Assembly (NCBI RefSeq): GCF_004784475.1
Contig: NZ_SRRT01000009.1
Coordinates: forward strand, 62,001 to 126,000
DNA from: Streptomyces bauhiniae
Lineage (GTDB): Bacteria > Actinomycetota > Actinomycetes > Streptomycetales > Streptomycetaceae
Length of the DNA: 64,000 nt
Direction of reading: 5' to 3'
Positions 49,134 to 57,499 of this stretch are shown in pieces. A model generated the notes under the pieces. It was not told the origin of the DNA. It ran no database searches and saw nothing but the letters and a program-made list of their open reading frames with translations. How positions within the stretch are numbered: position 1 is the first letter of the stretch; each line of letters starts with the position of its first letter. The position numbers were made by a program, and so were the translations under genes.

Positions 49134-49754
49134 TCACCGGGTGCCGTTCTCGCGGGCGCCCACGATGCCGTCGACCAGGCCGTGCTCCAGGGCGCCGGTG
49201 GCGTCCAGCACCCGCTCGCGCTCCAGGCCGGCGTGGACGGTGGCGGCGTCCCGGCCGGTGTGCCGGACGAGCAGCTCCTCCATCAGCTCTCGCGCCCGGA
49301 CCAGCTCCGCCGCCTTGATCTCCAGGTCGCTCGGCTGCCCCTGCACCGGCTCGGCCAGCTCCGGCTGGCGCAGCACCACCCGCGCGCCGGGCAGCGCGAA
49401 CCGCTTGCCGGGCGTCCCGGCCGCGAGCAGCACGGCGGCCACCGAGACGGCCTGGCCCAGGCAGTAGGTCTCCACGTCGCAGCCGACGTAGCGCATCGTG
49501 TCGTACACCGCCGTCATGGCGTGGAAGTCGCCGCCCGGGCAGTTCAGGTACAGCGTGATGTCCCGGTCCGGGGCCGCGTGTTCGAGCTGCATGAGCTGGG
49601 CGATCACATCCGTGGCCGCCGTGTCGTCCAGCGGCGTGCCCAGCAGCACGATCCGGTGTTCGAACAGCTTGGCGTACGGGTCGAGCGTGCGGCGGACCCC
49701 TCCGTCGCGCTCGGTGAACTCGGGCAGGACATGTCGGGCGTTCGGTCGGGTCAT
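49134..49754 (-). CDS. ClpP-like protein lacking the catalytic histidine
   Basis: A 206-residue ClpP homologue. The fold landmarks are present (RIVLLGTPLDDTAATDVIAQL, DITLYLNCPGGDFHAMTAVYDTM, SDLEIKAAELVRARELMEELL, GALEHGLVDGIV). The nucleophile Ser104 is kept in LGQAVSVAAVLLAAG. The catalytic His of IHQP is Arg129 (VVLRQPE), and the Asp of the ERDR motif is Glu180. The enzyme is therefore probably inactive, like ClpR subunits, and may assemble with active ClpP rings or regulate them. The gene heads an operon with a small helical protein and is divergent from a solo antitoxin gene. Confidence 0.88.
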   Translation of the reverse strand: MTRPNARHVLPEFTERDGGVRRTLDPYAKLFEHRIVLLGTPLDDTAATDVIAQLMQLEHAAPDRDITLYLNCPGGDFHAMTAVYDTMRYVGCDVETYCLGQAVSVAAVLLAAGTPGKRFALPGARVVLRQPELAEPVQGQPSDLEIKAAELVRARELMEELLVRHTGRDAATVHAGLERERVLDATGALEHGLVDGIVGARENGTR

Positions 49755-49807
49755 GGCACACCCCTCCTGAGCGGCGGGACCACTGACGACCCCGCTTCTG
49801 TAAAAAA

Positions 49808-49823
49808 TGTACAGGACGTACGT
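49808..49823. promoter_or_regulatory. TGTACA core and ACGTACGT palindrome, candidate antitoxin operator
   Basis: TGTACA (49808-49813), the core hexamer of YefM-type operators, is followed by the palindrome ACGTACGT (49816-49823). Both lie between the divergent ClpP-like gene and the YefM-type antitoxin gene, just before its -10 box, so autoregulation is likely. Confidence 0.5.
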
Positions 49824-49828
49824 GACGT

Positions 49829-49834
49829 TAGAAT
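49829..49834 (+). promoter_or_regulatory. -10 box of a probable leaderless antitoxin promoter
   Basis: TAGAAT, close to the consensus, is followed by six bases and the ATG at 49841. No Shine-Dalgarno sequence is present. Confidence 0.5.
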
Positions 49835-49840
49835 GGGGTC

Positions 49841-50131
49841 ATGGCCTACGAGATTCCGGTGACGCAAGCCAGGGCTGAACTCGCCGACCTGATCAACCGG
49901 GTGGTCTACGGCAGTGAGCGGGTCGTGGTGACCCGGCACGGCAAACCGCTCGTCGCGCTGGTCTCCGCCGCCGACCTGGCACGTCTGGAAGCGCTCGACG
50001 CGCAGGAGGCCGAGCGGGACGAGCAGGTGATCAGCTCCGTCTCCGGTGTCCGCGAGGTCCCCGCCTCCGCGCCGCAGGAGCGGCAGCGCTTCGGCATCGC
50101 CGCCGAGCACCGCCGCCCCGGCACCACCTGA
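49841..50131 (+). CDS. Phd/YefM-family antitoxin without an adjacent toxin
   Basis: A 96-residue antitoxin-type DNA-binding protein. The Phd/YefM fold is clear: EIPVTQARAELADLINRVVYGSERVVVTRHGKPLVALVSAADLARLEAL. The remaining C-terminal tail (about 40 residues, charged and disordered) is where a toxin would bind. No RelE/YoeB or Doc-like toxin gene follows: the next gene is ureA, 155 bases away. It may act as a stand-alone repressor, possibly of the divergent ClpP-like operon, whose promoter region it shares. Confidence in the family is high, in the role low. Confidence 0.9.
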   Translation: MAYEIPVTQARAELADLINRVVYGSERVVVTRHGKPLVALVSAADLARLEALDAQEAERDEQVISSVSGVREVPASAPQERQRFGIAAEHRRPGTT

Positions 50132-50153
50132 AGGCGCGCCGGACGCCCGCCGG

Positions 50154-50169
50154 TTAACGTCGCCGAAAC
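50154..50169 (+). promoter_or_regulatory. GlnR-like box upstream of the urease operon
   Basis: TTAAC-N6-GAAAC matches the GlnR consensus gTnAc-N6-GaAAc except for the first base. Eleven bases downstream is TAGCCT (50180-50185), a possible -10 box. The urease operon is a known GlnR target in Streptomyces, which supports the call. Confidence 0.55.
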
Positions 50170-50286
50170 GCCGGCGAACTAGCCTTCGCTCCCACGCCAC
50201 CAGGGGTTTTCGTACGAGCCGGCCCCGAGCCGTGGCTGCGGCAACCGGGCCCCGCACGGTCCGGAGCGAGGACTGTGAGGTGGGAC

Positions 50287-50589
50287 GTGCAACTGACCCC
50301 GCACGAGCAAGAGCGACTGCTGATCCATGTGGCGGCCGACGTGGCCGAGCGGCGCCGGGCCCGCGGCGTGAAGCTCAACCACCCGGAGTCGGTCGCGCTC
50401 ATCACGTCGCACATCCTGGAGGGCGCCCGCGACGGCCGTACCGTCGCCGAGCTGATGTCCTCCGGCCGCAAGGTGCTCACCCGGGACGACGTGATGGAGG
50501 GCATCCCCGAGATGCTCCACGACGTCCAGGTGGAGGCCACCTTCCCGGACGGCACCAAGCTGGTCACCGTCCACGAGCCGATCGTCTGA
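50287..50589 (+). CDS. ureA: Urease subunit gamma
   Basis: A 100-residue protein of standard UreA length. It contains LTPHEQERLLIHVAADVAERRRARGVKLNHPESVALITSHI in sections and the end VTVHEPIV. UreA, UreB and UreC form the (alpha beta gamma)3 urease that hydrolyses urea to ammonia and carbamate. I choose GTG 50287, twelve bases inside the longest frame, because the family starts at MQLTPHE and AGGTGGG lies directly upstream. It is the first gene of ureABC-FGD. A GlnR-like box precedes it. Confidence 0.95.
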   Translation: MQLTPHEQERLLIHVAADVAERRRARGVKLNHPESVALITSHILEGARDGRTVAELMSSGRKVLTRDDVMEGIPEMLHDVQVEATFPDGTKLVTVHEPIV

Positions 50590-50600
50590 GGGGGCCCGCG

Positions 50601-50912
50601 ATGATTCCCGGAGAGGTGCTGTTCGCGGACGGCCCGGTCGTCTGCAACCAGGGGCGCGAGTCCATCCGGCTCACCGTCCTCAACGCCGCCGACCGGCCCG
50701 TCCAGGTCGGCTCCCACTACCACTTCGCCGAGGCCAACCCCGGCCTGGACTTCGACCGCTCCGCCGCGCACGGCAGGCGGCTGAACATCGCCGCCGGTAC
50801 GGCCGTCCGCTTCGAGCCCGGCATCCCGGTCGAGGTCGAACTCGTCCCCCTCGCGGGCGCCCGGATCGTGCCCGGTCTGCGCGGCGAGACCGGAGGTGCC
50901 CTCGATGCCTGA
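50601..50912 (+). CDS. ureB: Urease subunit beta
   Basis: A 103-residue beta subunit with MIPGEVLFADGPVVCNQGRE, the conserved VQVGSHYHFAEANPGLDFDR and GRRLNIAAGTAVRFEPGIPVEVELVPLAG. These are the standard UreB motifs; the subunit is structural and packs around UreC. GAGGGGG six bases before the ATG is the ribosome binding site. Its stop overlaps the ureC start by eight bases. The open frame extending upstream to 50046 crosses ureA and the antitoxin gene and is not coding. Confidence 0.95.
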   Translation: MIPGEVLFADGPVVCNQGRESIRLTVLNAADRPVQVGSHYHFAEANPGLDFDRSAAHGRRLNIAAGTAVRFEPGIPVEVELVPLAGARIVPGLRGETGGALDA

Positions 50913-52626
50913 GATCTCCCGCGCCGCCTACGCCGACCTGTTCGGCCCGACCACCGGCGACCGCATCCGGCTCGCCGACACCGACCTCCTCATCGAGATC
51001 GAGGAGGACCGCTCCGGCGGCCCCGGCTCCTCCGGCGACGAGGCGGTGTTCGGCGGCGGCAAGGTCATCCGCGAGTCCATGGGCCAGTCCCGCGCCACCC
51101 GTGCCGAGGGCACCCCGGACACCGTGATCACCGGTGTGGTCGTCGTGGACCACTGGGGCGTGATCAAGGCCGACGTCGGCATCCGGGACGGCCGGATCAC
51201 CGGCATCGGCAAGGCCGGCAACCCCGACACCATGGACGGCGTCCACCCCGACCTCGTCATCGGCCCCGAGACCGAGATCATCGCGGGCAACGGGCGCATC
51301 CTCACGGCCGGCGCCATCGACGCCCATGTGCACTTCATCTGCCCGCAGATCGCCGACGAGGCCCTGTCCTCCGGGGTCACCACCCTGGTCGGCGGCGGCA
51401 CCGGCCCGGCCGAGGGCTCCAAGGCCACCACCGTCACACCGGGCCCCTGGCACCTCGCCCGGATGCTGGAGGCGATGGAGGCGTACCCCGTCAACGTCGG
51501 CTTCCTCGGCAAGGGCAACACCGTCTCGCAGGAGGCGATGCTGTCCCAGATCAGGGGCGGCGCCGTCGGGCTGAAGCTGCACGAGGACTGGGGCTCCACC
51601 CCGGCCGTCATCGACGCGGCCCTCACCGTGGCCGACCGCACCGGCATCCAGGTCGCCATCCACACCGACACGCTCAACGAGGCCGGTTTCGTGGGGGACA
51701 CCCTCGCCGCCATCGCCGGGCGGGGCATCCACTCGTACCACACCGAGGGGGCCGGGGGCGGGCACGCGCCGGACATCATGACGGTCGTCTCGCAGCCCAA
51801 CGTGCTGCCCAGCTCGACCAATCCGACCCGGCCGTTCACCGTCAACACCGCCGAGGAACACCTCGACATGCTGATGGTCTGCCACCACCTCAACCCGGCC
51901 GTCCCCGAGGACCTCGCCTTCGCGGAGTCCCGCATCCGGCCGTCCACCATCGGCGCGGAGGACATCCTCCACGACCTCGGCGCCATCTCGATCATCTCGT
52001 CCGACTCCCAGGCCATGGGCCGCGTCGGCGAGGTCATCCTGCGCACCTGGCAGACCGCCCACGTGATGAAGGGCCGCCGGGGCGCGCTCCCCGGCGACGG
52101 CCGGGCCGACAACCACCGGGTACGTCGCTATGTCGCCAAATACACGATCAACCCGGCGCTCGCGCAGGGCCTCGCCGCCGAGATCGGCTCGGTGGAGACC
52201 GGCAAGCTGGCCGATCTGGTGCTGTGGGAGCCCGCGTTCTTCGGGGTGAAGCCGCTGCTCGTGCTCAAGGGCGGCCAGATCGCCTACGCGCAGATGGGCG
52301 ACGCCAACGCCTCCATCCCCACCCCCCAACCGATCCTGCCCCGCCCGATGTTCGGCGCGATCGGCCGTGCCCCGGCCGCCAACTCCGTCAACTTCGTCTC
52401 CGAGTTGGCGATCGAGGACGGTCTGCCCGAACGCCTCGGCCTCGGCAAGGAGTTCGTGGCGATCCAATCCACCCGCGCGGTCACCAAGGCCGACCTGCGC
52501 GAGAACGACGCCATGCCGGACGTACGGATCGACCCGGACAGCTTCGCCGTGCACATCGACGGCGAGCTGGTCGAGGCGGTACCGGCGGCCGAACTGCCCA
52601 TGGCCCAGCGCTACTTCCTCTTCTGA
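50905..52626 (+). CDS. ureC: Urease subunit alpha (catalytic)
   Basis: A 573-residue amidohydrolase with the full set of active-site elements. They are DAHVHFICPQ (nickel-binding histidines), the carbamylated lysine in GLKLHEDWG (about residue 222), IHTDTLNEAGFV, HTEGAGGGHAPDI and the flap cysteine in MVCHHLNP (about residue 330). Nothing is missing or shifted. It binds two nickel ions and hydrolyses urea in the cytoplasm. ATG 50905 has GGAGGT seven bases upstream; a GTG nine bases before it is less likely. Translation is coupled to ureB. Confidence 0.97.
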   Translation: MPEISRAAYADLFGPTTGDRIRLADTDLLIEIEEDRSGGPGSSGDEAVFGGGKVIRESMGQSRATRAEGTPDTVITGVVVVDHWGVIKADVGIRDGRITGIGKAGNPDTMDGVHPDLVIGPETEIIAGNGRILTAGAIDAHVHFICPQIADEALSSGVTTLVGGGTGPAEGSKATTVTPGPWHLARMLEAMEAYPVNVGFLGKGNTVSQEAMLSQIRGGAVGLKLHEDWGSTPAVIDAALTVADRTGIQVAIHTDTLNEAGFVGDTLAAIAGRGIHSYHTEGAGGGHAPDIMTVVSQPNVLPSSTNPTRPFTVNTAEEHLDMLMVCHHLNPAVPEDLAFAESRIRPSTIGAEDILHDLGAISIISSDSQAMGRVGEVILRTWQTAHVMKGRRGALPGDGRADNHRVRRYVAKYTINPALAQGLAAEIGSVETGKLADLVLWEPAFFGVKPLLVLKGGQIAYAQMGDANASIPTPQPILPRPMFGAIGRAPAANSVNFVSELAIEDGLPERLGLGKEFVAIQSTRAVTKADLRENDAMPDVRIDPDSFAVHIDGELVEAVPAAELPMAQRYFLF

Positions 52627-52634
52627 GGTCTGTG

Positions 52635-53309
52635 ATGTCCCGAGCCGCACTGCTCGTCCTGGCCGACGGCCGCTTCCCCGCCGGAGGGCACGCCCACTCC
52701 GGCGGGGCGGAGGCCGCCGTCAAGGCGGGGCGCATCACCGACGCCGCGACCCTGGAGCACTTCTGCCGGGGACGCCTGCACACCACCGGCCTGGTCGCCG
52801 CTTCCCTCGCGGCGGCGGCCGTACTCGGCCTCCCCGCACGGGAGTTGGACGCGGCCGCCGACGCCCGCACCCCGTCACCCGCCCTGCGTACCGCCGCCCG
52901 GCGGCTCGGCCGCCAGTTGGTACGGGCGGCCCGCGCCACCTGGTCCTCACCCGAACTGGACGCCCTGACGCGGGAGTTCCCCAAGGGCGCCCACCAGCCC
53001 GTCGTCCTGGGCCTCACCGCCCGCGCGGCCGGCCTGGAGCCCCTGGACGCCGCCTACTGCGCGCTGTACGAGAGCGTGAGCGGCGCCGCGACCGCCACCG
53101 TACGGCTGCTCAGCCTCGACCCCTTCGACGCCACCGGCGTCCTCGCCCGGCTGGCGCCCGAGCTGGACCGGGTGGCGGACCGTGCCGTGGAGGCCGCCCG
53201 GCGCGCACTGACCGAGGGGGTGGACGCCCTGCCCGCCGCGTCCGCACCCCTGCTGGAGATCGGCGCCCAGGCGCACGCCGCCTGGCCCGTCCGCCTCTTC
53301 GCCTCCTAG
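52635..53309 (+). CDS. ureF: Urease accessory protein UreF
   Basis: A 224-residue all-helical accessory protein. It begins LLVLADGRFPAGGHAHSGGAEAAV, the conserved UreF opening, and contains FPKGAHQPVVLGLTARAAGL and YESVSGAATATVRLLSLDP. UreF joins UreD and UreG to form the complex that inserts nickel into UreC, with UreF thought to gate the UreG GTPase. It starts eight bases after ureC. No ureE gene is present in the cluster, which is usual for actinobacteria. Confidence 0.93.
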   Translation: MSRAALLVLADGRFPAGGHAHSGGAEAAVKAGRITDAATLEHFCRGRLHTTGLVAASLAAAAVLGLPARELDAAADARTPSPALRTAARRLGRQLVRAARATWSSPELDALTREFPKGAHQPVVLGLTARAAGLEPLDAAYCALYESVSGAATATVRLLSLDPFDATGVLARLAPELDRVADRAVEAARRALTEGVDALPAASAPLLEIGAQAHAAWPVRLFAS

Positions 53310-53341
53310 AGGCCCCGAACGAACCGCACTTGGAGCCGCAC

Positions 53342-54015
<674 letters not shown>

Positions 54016-54019
<4 letters not shown>

Positions 54020-54786
54020 CCTCGGCCGGCGTCCGCGCCCGCGCCCGGATCGAGGCCCGCGCCGACGGCCGGGGCGGCACCGCTCTCCCGGTGCTGGCGG
54101 GCGACGGCCCCCTCGCCCCCCGCCGCACCCGCGCCCACGGCACCGAGGCCCGCGTCCTGCTGGTCGGCGCGATGAGCGGCCCGCTCGGCGGCGACCGCTT
54201 CTCCGTCGAGGCCCAGGTGGGGCAGGGCGCCCGGCTGCACCTCGGCTCGGCCGCCGCCACCCTCGCCCTGCCCGGCCAGGCCAAGGGCGAGGCCCGCTAC
54301 GACGTACGGCTCGACGTGGCCGCCGGGGCCGAGCTGCACTGGCTGCCCGAACAGCTCATCTCGGCCCGGGGCAGCGACCTGCACGTCACCACCCGTGCCG
54401 AACTGGCGCCCGGCGCACGACTGTTGCTGCGCGAGGAGCAGGTGCTCGGGCGGGCCGGGGAGGAGTCTGGCCGGCTCACCAGCAGGCTCACCGTCCGCAT
54501 CGCGGGCACCACGCTGCTCGACCAGGAGCTGAGCTGCGGCCCTGGAGCGCCGGGCGGCTGGGACGGGCCCGCCGTGCTCGGGGGACAGCGGGCGGTCGGC
54601 CAACTGGTCCTCGTAACTCCCGAGTTGCAGGAAGGAACGGCGGAAGCCCGGATGCTGGGGGAGGGCACGGCCCTGATGCCGCTCGCCGGGCCGGGGGTCC
54701 TCGTCAGTGCCGTGGCGCCCGACGCGCTCGCCCTGCGGCGCCGGCTGGACGAGGCGTTGGCGCTACTGACCGCCGATCGGAAATGA
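54016..54786 (+). CDS. ureD: Urease accessory protein UreD (UreH)
   Basis: A UreD protein of about 256 residues. It shows ARARIEARADGRGGTALPVL, GPLGGDRFSVEAQVGQGARLHLGSAAATL, AAGAELHWLPEQLISARGSD and the LLLREEQVLGRAGE segment, all typical. UreD is the scaffold that binds urease apoprotein and recruits UreF and UreG, with a proposed nickel path. I prefer GTG 54016, whose GTGA overlaps the ureG stop, over GTG 54007. It is the last gene of the operon. The inverted repeat ATCCG-TTTAT-CGGAT lies just after its stop (54789-54803). Confidence 0.92.
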
Positions 54787-54788
54787 CC

Positions 54789-54803
54789 ATCCGTTTATCG
54801 GAT
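54789..54803. promoter_or_regulatory. Inverted repeat ATCCG-TTTAT-CGGAT between ureD and tap
   Basis: A perfect five-plus-five inverted repeat lies three bases after the ureD stop and about 100 bases before tap. It could end the urease transcript or act as a tap operator; it is short for a terminator at this GC. Confidence 0.3.
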
Positions 54804-54901
54804 TGGTAAAGAAGGTCGGCCAACCCTGTTCTCAGACGGCTCACAGCCGAGAGGATTCCCCGCCTGACCACTCGCAGTGAAGTCACGGGGAGGGGACCCC
54901 T

Positions 54902-56497
54902 TTGAGGGAGAACAAGCCGAAGAGCCGTCTGCTGGCGCTGAGTTCGGCCGGCGCGCTCGTCACCGCCACACTGATAGCCGGCGCGGTGACCGCGCCCGCG
55001 GCCACCGCCGACAGCAGCCGGGGCCAGGACCGCGAGGCCCTCGGCGCCGCCACGGCCGCGGCCCGCGCCGCAAAGGCCGGCATCGACTGGCAGGACTGCC
55101 CCGCCGACTGGGGGCTGGAGAAGCCCATCCAGTGCGGCTGGGTCTCCGTGCCGCTGGACTACGCCAAGCCGAACGGCAAGCAGATCAAGCTCGCCGTCGA
55201 CCGGATCGGCAACACCGGCACCAAGCAGGAGCGCCAGGGCGCCCTCATCTACAACCCCGGCGGCCCCGGTGGCTCCGGCCTGCGCTTCCCGCGCCGGGTC
55301 ACCACCAAGAGCGCGCTGTGGACCAACACCGCCAAGGCGTACGACTTCGTGGGCTTCGACCCGCGCGGCGTGGGCCACTCGGCCCCCATCTCCTGCGTCG
55401 ACCCACAGGAGTTCGTCAAGGCGCCCAAGGCCGACCCGGTGCCCCGCGACGAGGCCGACAAGCGCGCCCAGCGCAAGCTCGCCCGCGAGTACGCCGAGGG
55501 CTGCGCCGAGCACAGCGGCGCCATGCTGCCGCACATGACCACGCCGAACACCGCCCGCGACCTGGACGTCATCCGGGCCGCGCTCGGCGAGAAGAAGCTC
55601 AACTACCTGGGCGTCTCCTACGGCACCTACCTCGGCGCCGTCTACGGCACGCTCTTCCCGGACCACATCCGCCGGATGATCGTGGACAGTGTCGTCGACC
55701 CCGCGCGCGAGAACATCTGGTACCAGGCCAACCTCAACCAGGACATCGCCTTCGAGCGCCGCTGGAAGGACTGGCAGTACTGGGTCGCCGCCAACGACGC
55801 CGCCTTCCACCTCGGCACCACCCGCGCCGCCGTGCAGGAGCAGTGGCTCAAGCTGCGCGCCACCGCCGCGAAGAGCCCGCTCGGCGGGGTCGTCGGCCCG
55901 GCCGAGCTGATCTCCTTCTTCCAGAGCGCCCCGTACTACGACTCCTCGTGGGTGCCGGTCGCCACGGCGTTCAGCAAGTACGTCGCCGGTGACACCCAGG
56001 CCCTCGTGGACGCGGCCGCGCCCGACCTGTCGGACACCGCGGGCAACATCTCCGCGGAGAACGGCAACGCGGTGTACACCGCCGTCGAGTGCGCCGACGC
56101 CAAGTGGCCCACGAGCTGGCAGAAGTGGGACCGGGACAACACCCGGCTCCACAAGGACTACCCGTTCATGACCTGGGCGAACGCCTGGATGAACCTGCCG
56201 TGTGCCACCTGGCCCGCCAAGCAGCAGAATCCGGTCGAGGTCGGCACCCACAAGGGTCTGCCGCCCGTCCTGATCGTGCAGTCCACGCGGGACGCGGCCA
56301 CTCCCTACGAGGGCGCCGTCTCCTTGCACAAGCGGTTCAAGGGCTCGCGTCTGATCACCGAGGAGGGCGCCGGCTCCCACGGCGTCACCGGCCTGGTCAA
56401 CCCGTGCGTCAACGAGCGGGTCGACGCCTACCTGCTGACCGGTGAGCTGGACAGCTCCGACGTCAGTTGCGCACCGCACGCCACGCCCAAGGCGTAA
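54902..56497 (+). CDS. tap: Secreted tripeptidyl aminopeptidase (Tap family, S33)
   Basis: A 531-residue secreted serine peptidase. The signal peptide covers about residues 1-39 (NKPKSRLLALSSAGALVTAT, ending APAATA). The mature enzyme has ALIYNPGGPGGSGLRFPR (oxyanion region), the nucleophile elbow VSYGTYLGAVYGTLFPDHI (Ser near residue 240), the Asp in VQSTRDAATPYEGA and the His in GAGSHGVTG. This is the Streptomyces Tap type, which removes N-terminal tripeptides from extracellular proteins. The TTG at 54902 has a GGGGAGGGG ribosome binding site just upstream. It lies directly after the urease operon but has its own upstream region. Confidence 0.92.
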   Translation: MRENKPKSRLLALSSAGALVTATLIAGAVTAPAATADSSRGQDREALGAATAAARAAKAGIDWQDCPADWGLEKPIQCGWVSVPLDYAKPNGKQIKLAVDRIGNTGTKQERQGALIYNPGGPGGSGLRFPRRVTTKSALWTNTAKAYDFVGFDPRGVGHSAPISCVDPQEFVKAPKADPVPRDEADKRAQRKLAREYAEGCAEHSGAMLPHMTTPNTARDLDVIRAALGEKKLNYLGVSYGTYLGAVYGTLFPDHIRRMIVDSVVDPARENIWYQANLNQDIAFERRWKDWQYWVAANDAAFHLGTTRAAVQEQWLKLRATAAKSPLGGVVGPAELISFFQSAPYYDSSWVPVATAFSKYVAGDTQALVDAAAPDLSDTAGNISAENGNAVYTAVECADAKWPTSWQKWDRDNTRLHKDYPFMTWANAWMNLPCATWPAKQQNPVEVGTHKGLPPVLIVQSTRDAATPYEGAVSLHKRFKGSRLITEEGAGSHGVTGLVNPCVNERVDAYLLTGELDSSDVSCAPHATPKA

Positions 56498-56513
56498 CGG
56501 CACGGAGCACTGA

Positions 56514-56549
56514 GGAAGGGGCGGCCGGAGATCTCCGGCCGCCCCTTCC
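56514..56549. terminator. 36-base perfect palindromic terminator
   Basis: Eighteen-base arms meet without a spacer between the convergent tap and acyltransferase genes. This is the longest perfect palindrome that I found. Confidence 0.8.
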
Positions 56550-56565
56550 GGGCTCTCCGCGCGCC

Positions 56566-57276
56566 TCAGTGCCGCCGCACGAACCGGCGGGTCTTCGCCG
56601 CCTCCGCCTCCGCCTTCACCTCGGCGGCGTAGCGGTCCACGTACTCCTGGCCCGACAGCTCCAGCACCGCGTACATGATCTCGTCGGTGACGGCCCGCAG
56701 GACCGCCTTCTCGTCCTCCATCCCCGCGTAGCGGGAGAACTCCAGCGGCTCGCCGAAGCGGATGGTGATCGGGCGCAGCTTCGGGATCTTCCGGCCGGGC
56801 GGCTGGGCCTCGAACGTGCCGATCATGGCGCAGGGCACGACCGGCGCCCCGGCCTTCAGCGCCATCACCGCGACCCCGACCTTCCCCTTGTACAGCCGCC
56901 CGTCGTGCGAGCGGGTGCCCTCGGGGTAGATCCCCAGCAGCTCGCCCCGGTCCAGCACCTTCAGCCCCTCGCGGACCGCCGCCTGACCGGCCTCCTTGCC
57001 GGAGCGGTCCACCGGGATCTGGCCCGCGCTGCGGAAGAAGAACGCCGTCAGTCTGCCCTTGAGCCCCGGCCCGGTGAAGTACTCCGCCTTGGCGAGGAAG
57101 GTGATCCGGCGCCGCAGGATGGCGGGCATCAGGAAGTGGTCGGAGAATGAGAGATGGTTCCCGGCGATGATCGCCGCGCCCGACTCCGGCACATGGTCCA
57201 GGCCCTCGATGCGGGGACGGAAGACCAGTCGGAGCACCGGGCCCAGCAACACGTACTTCAGCAAGTGGTAGAACAA
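56566..57276 (-). CDS. 1-acyl-sn-glycerol-3-phosphate acyltransferase (PlsC family)
   Basis: A 236-residue acyltransferase. Motif I, H(X)4D, is AGNHLSFSDHFLMP (about residues 40-53), motif II is around FFFRSAGQIPVDR, motif III is GIYPEGTRSHDGRLYKGKVG and motif IV is VVPCAMIG. It acylates lysophosphatidic acid or a related lysolipid at the membrane. I place the start at TTG 57276, which has GAGGGGGAG directly upstream, so the protein begins LFYHLLKYVLLGPVLRL. A GTG at 57312 would add 12 residues but has no ribosome binding site. The tail is a charged helix. Confidence 0.88.
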   Translation of the reverse strand: MFYHLLKYVLLGPVLRLVFRPRIEGLDHVPESGAAIIAGNHLSFSDHFLMPAILRRRITFLAKAEYFTGPGLKGRLTAFFFRSAGQIPVDRSGKEAGQAAVREGLKVLDRGELLGIYPEGTRSHDGRLYKGKVGVAVMALKAGAPVVPCAMIGTFEAQPPGRKIPKLRPITIRFGEPLEFSRYAGMEDEKAVLRAVTDEIMYAVLELSGQEYVDRYAAEVKAEAEAAKTRRFVRRH

Positions 57277-57444
57277 CGGCTCCCCCTCGCTCGCAGCGGC
57301 CTGTGCAGACACCTGTTACCGCCGGACACCGGGCTCATGCTCGGCACGCGGCGAATTCGCGGAAGCGGCTCTGTCCGGCGGCTCTGTCCACAGGCGAGAA
57401 CACGCCGCATCCGCAGCCGTTACATTGGGCGAAATAGTGACAGA

Positions 57445-57475
57445 TCAGCCTGAGAGTCAGCCTGAGAGCGGCTGA
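57445..57475 (+). repeat. Tandem 12-base direct repeat before cydA
   Basis: TCAGCCTGAGAG occurs twice without a gap (57445-57468). GGCTGA (57470-57475) is then the inverse of the second TCAGCC, giving a small hairpin option. The repeats end 25 bases before the cydA start, so they lie in its leader or promoter. Confidence 0.6.
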
Positions 57476-57499
57476 ACCTGCGAAGAGGAGGGCCCGTCC

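Noticed and set aside
50046..50600. Upstream extension of the ureB frame, and of ureF, ureG and ureD frames
   Set aside because: Open only because of GC bias; they overlap real genes in other frames, and the family starts with ribosome binding sites lie inside.
50680..52650. 656-codon minus-strand frame opposite ureC
   Set aside because: Shadow of ureC; its translation is a Gly/Val/Asp-rich string without motifs.
57313..57499. Rex (redox regulator) operator before cydA
   Set aside because: I looked for TTGTGAA-type palindromes. The region has ATTGGGCGAAATAGTGACAG, which is not symmetric enough to call.
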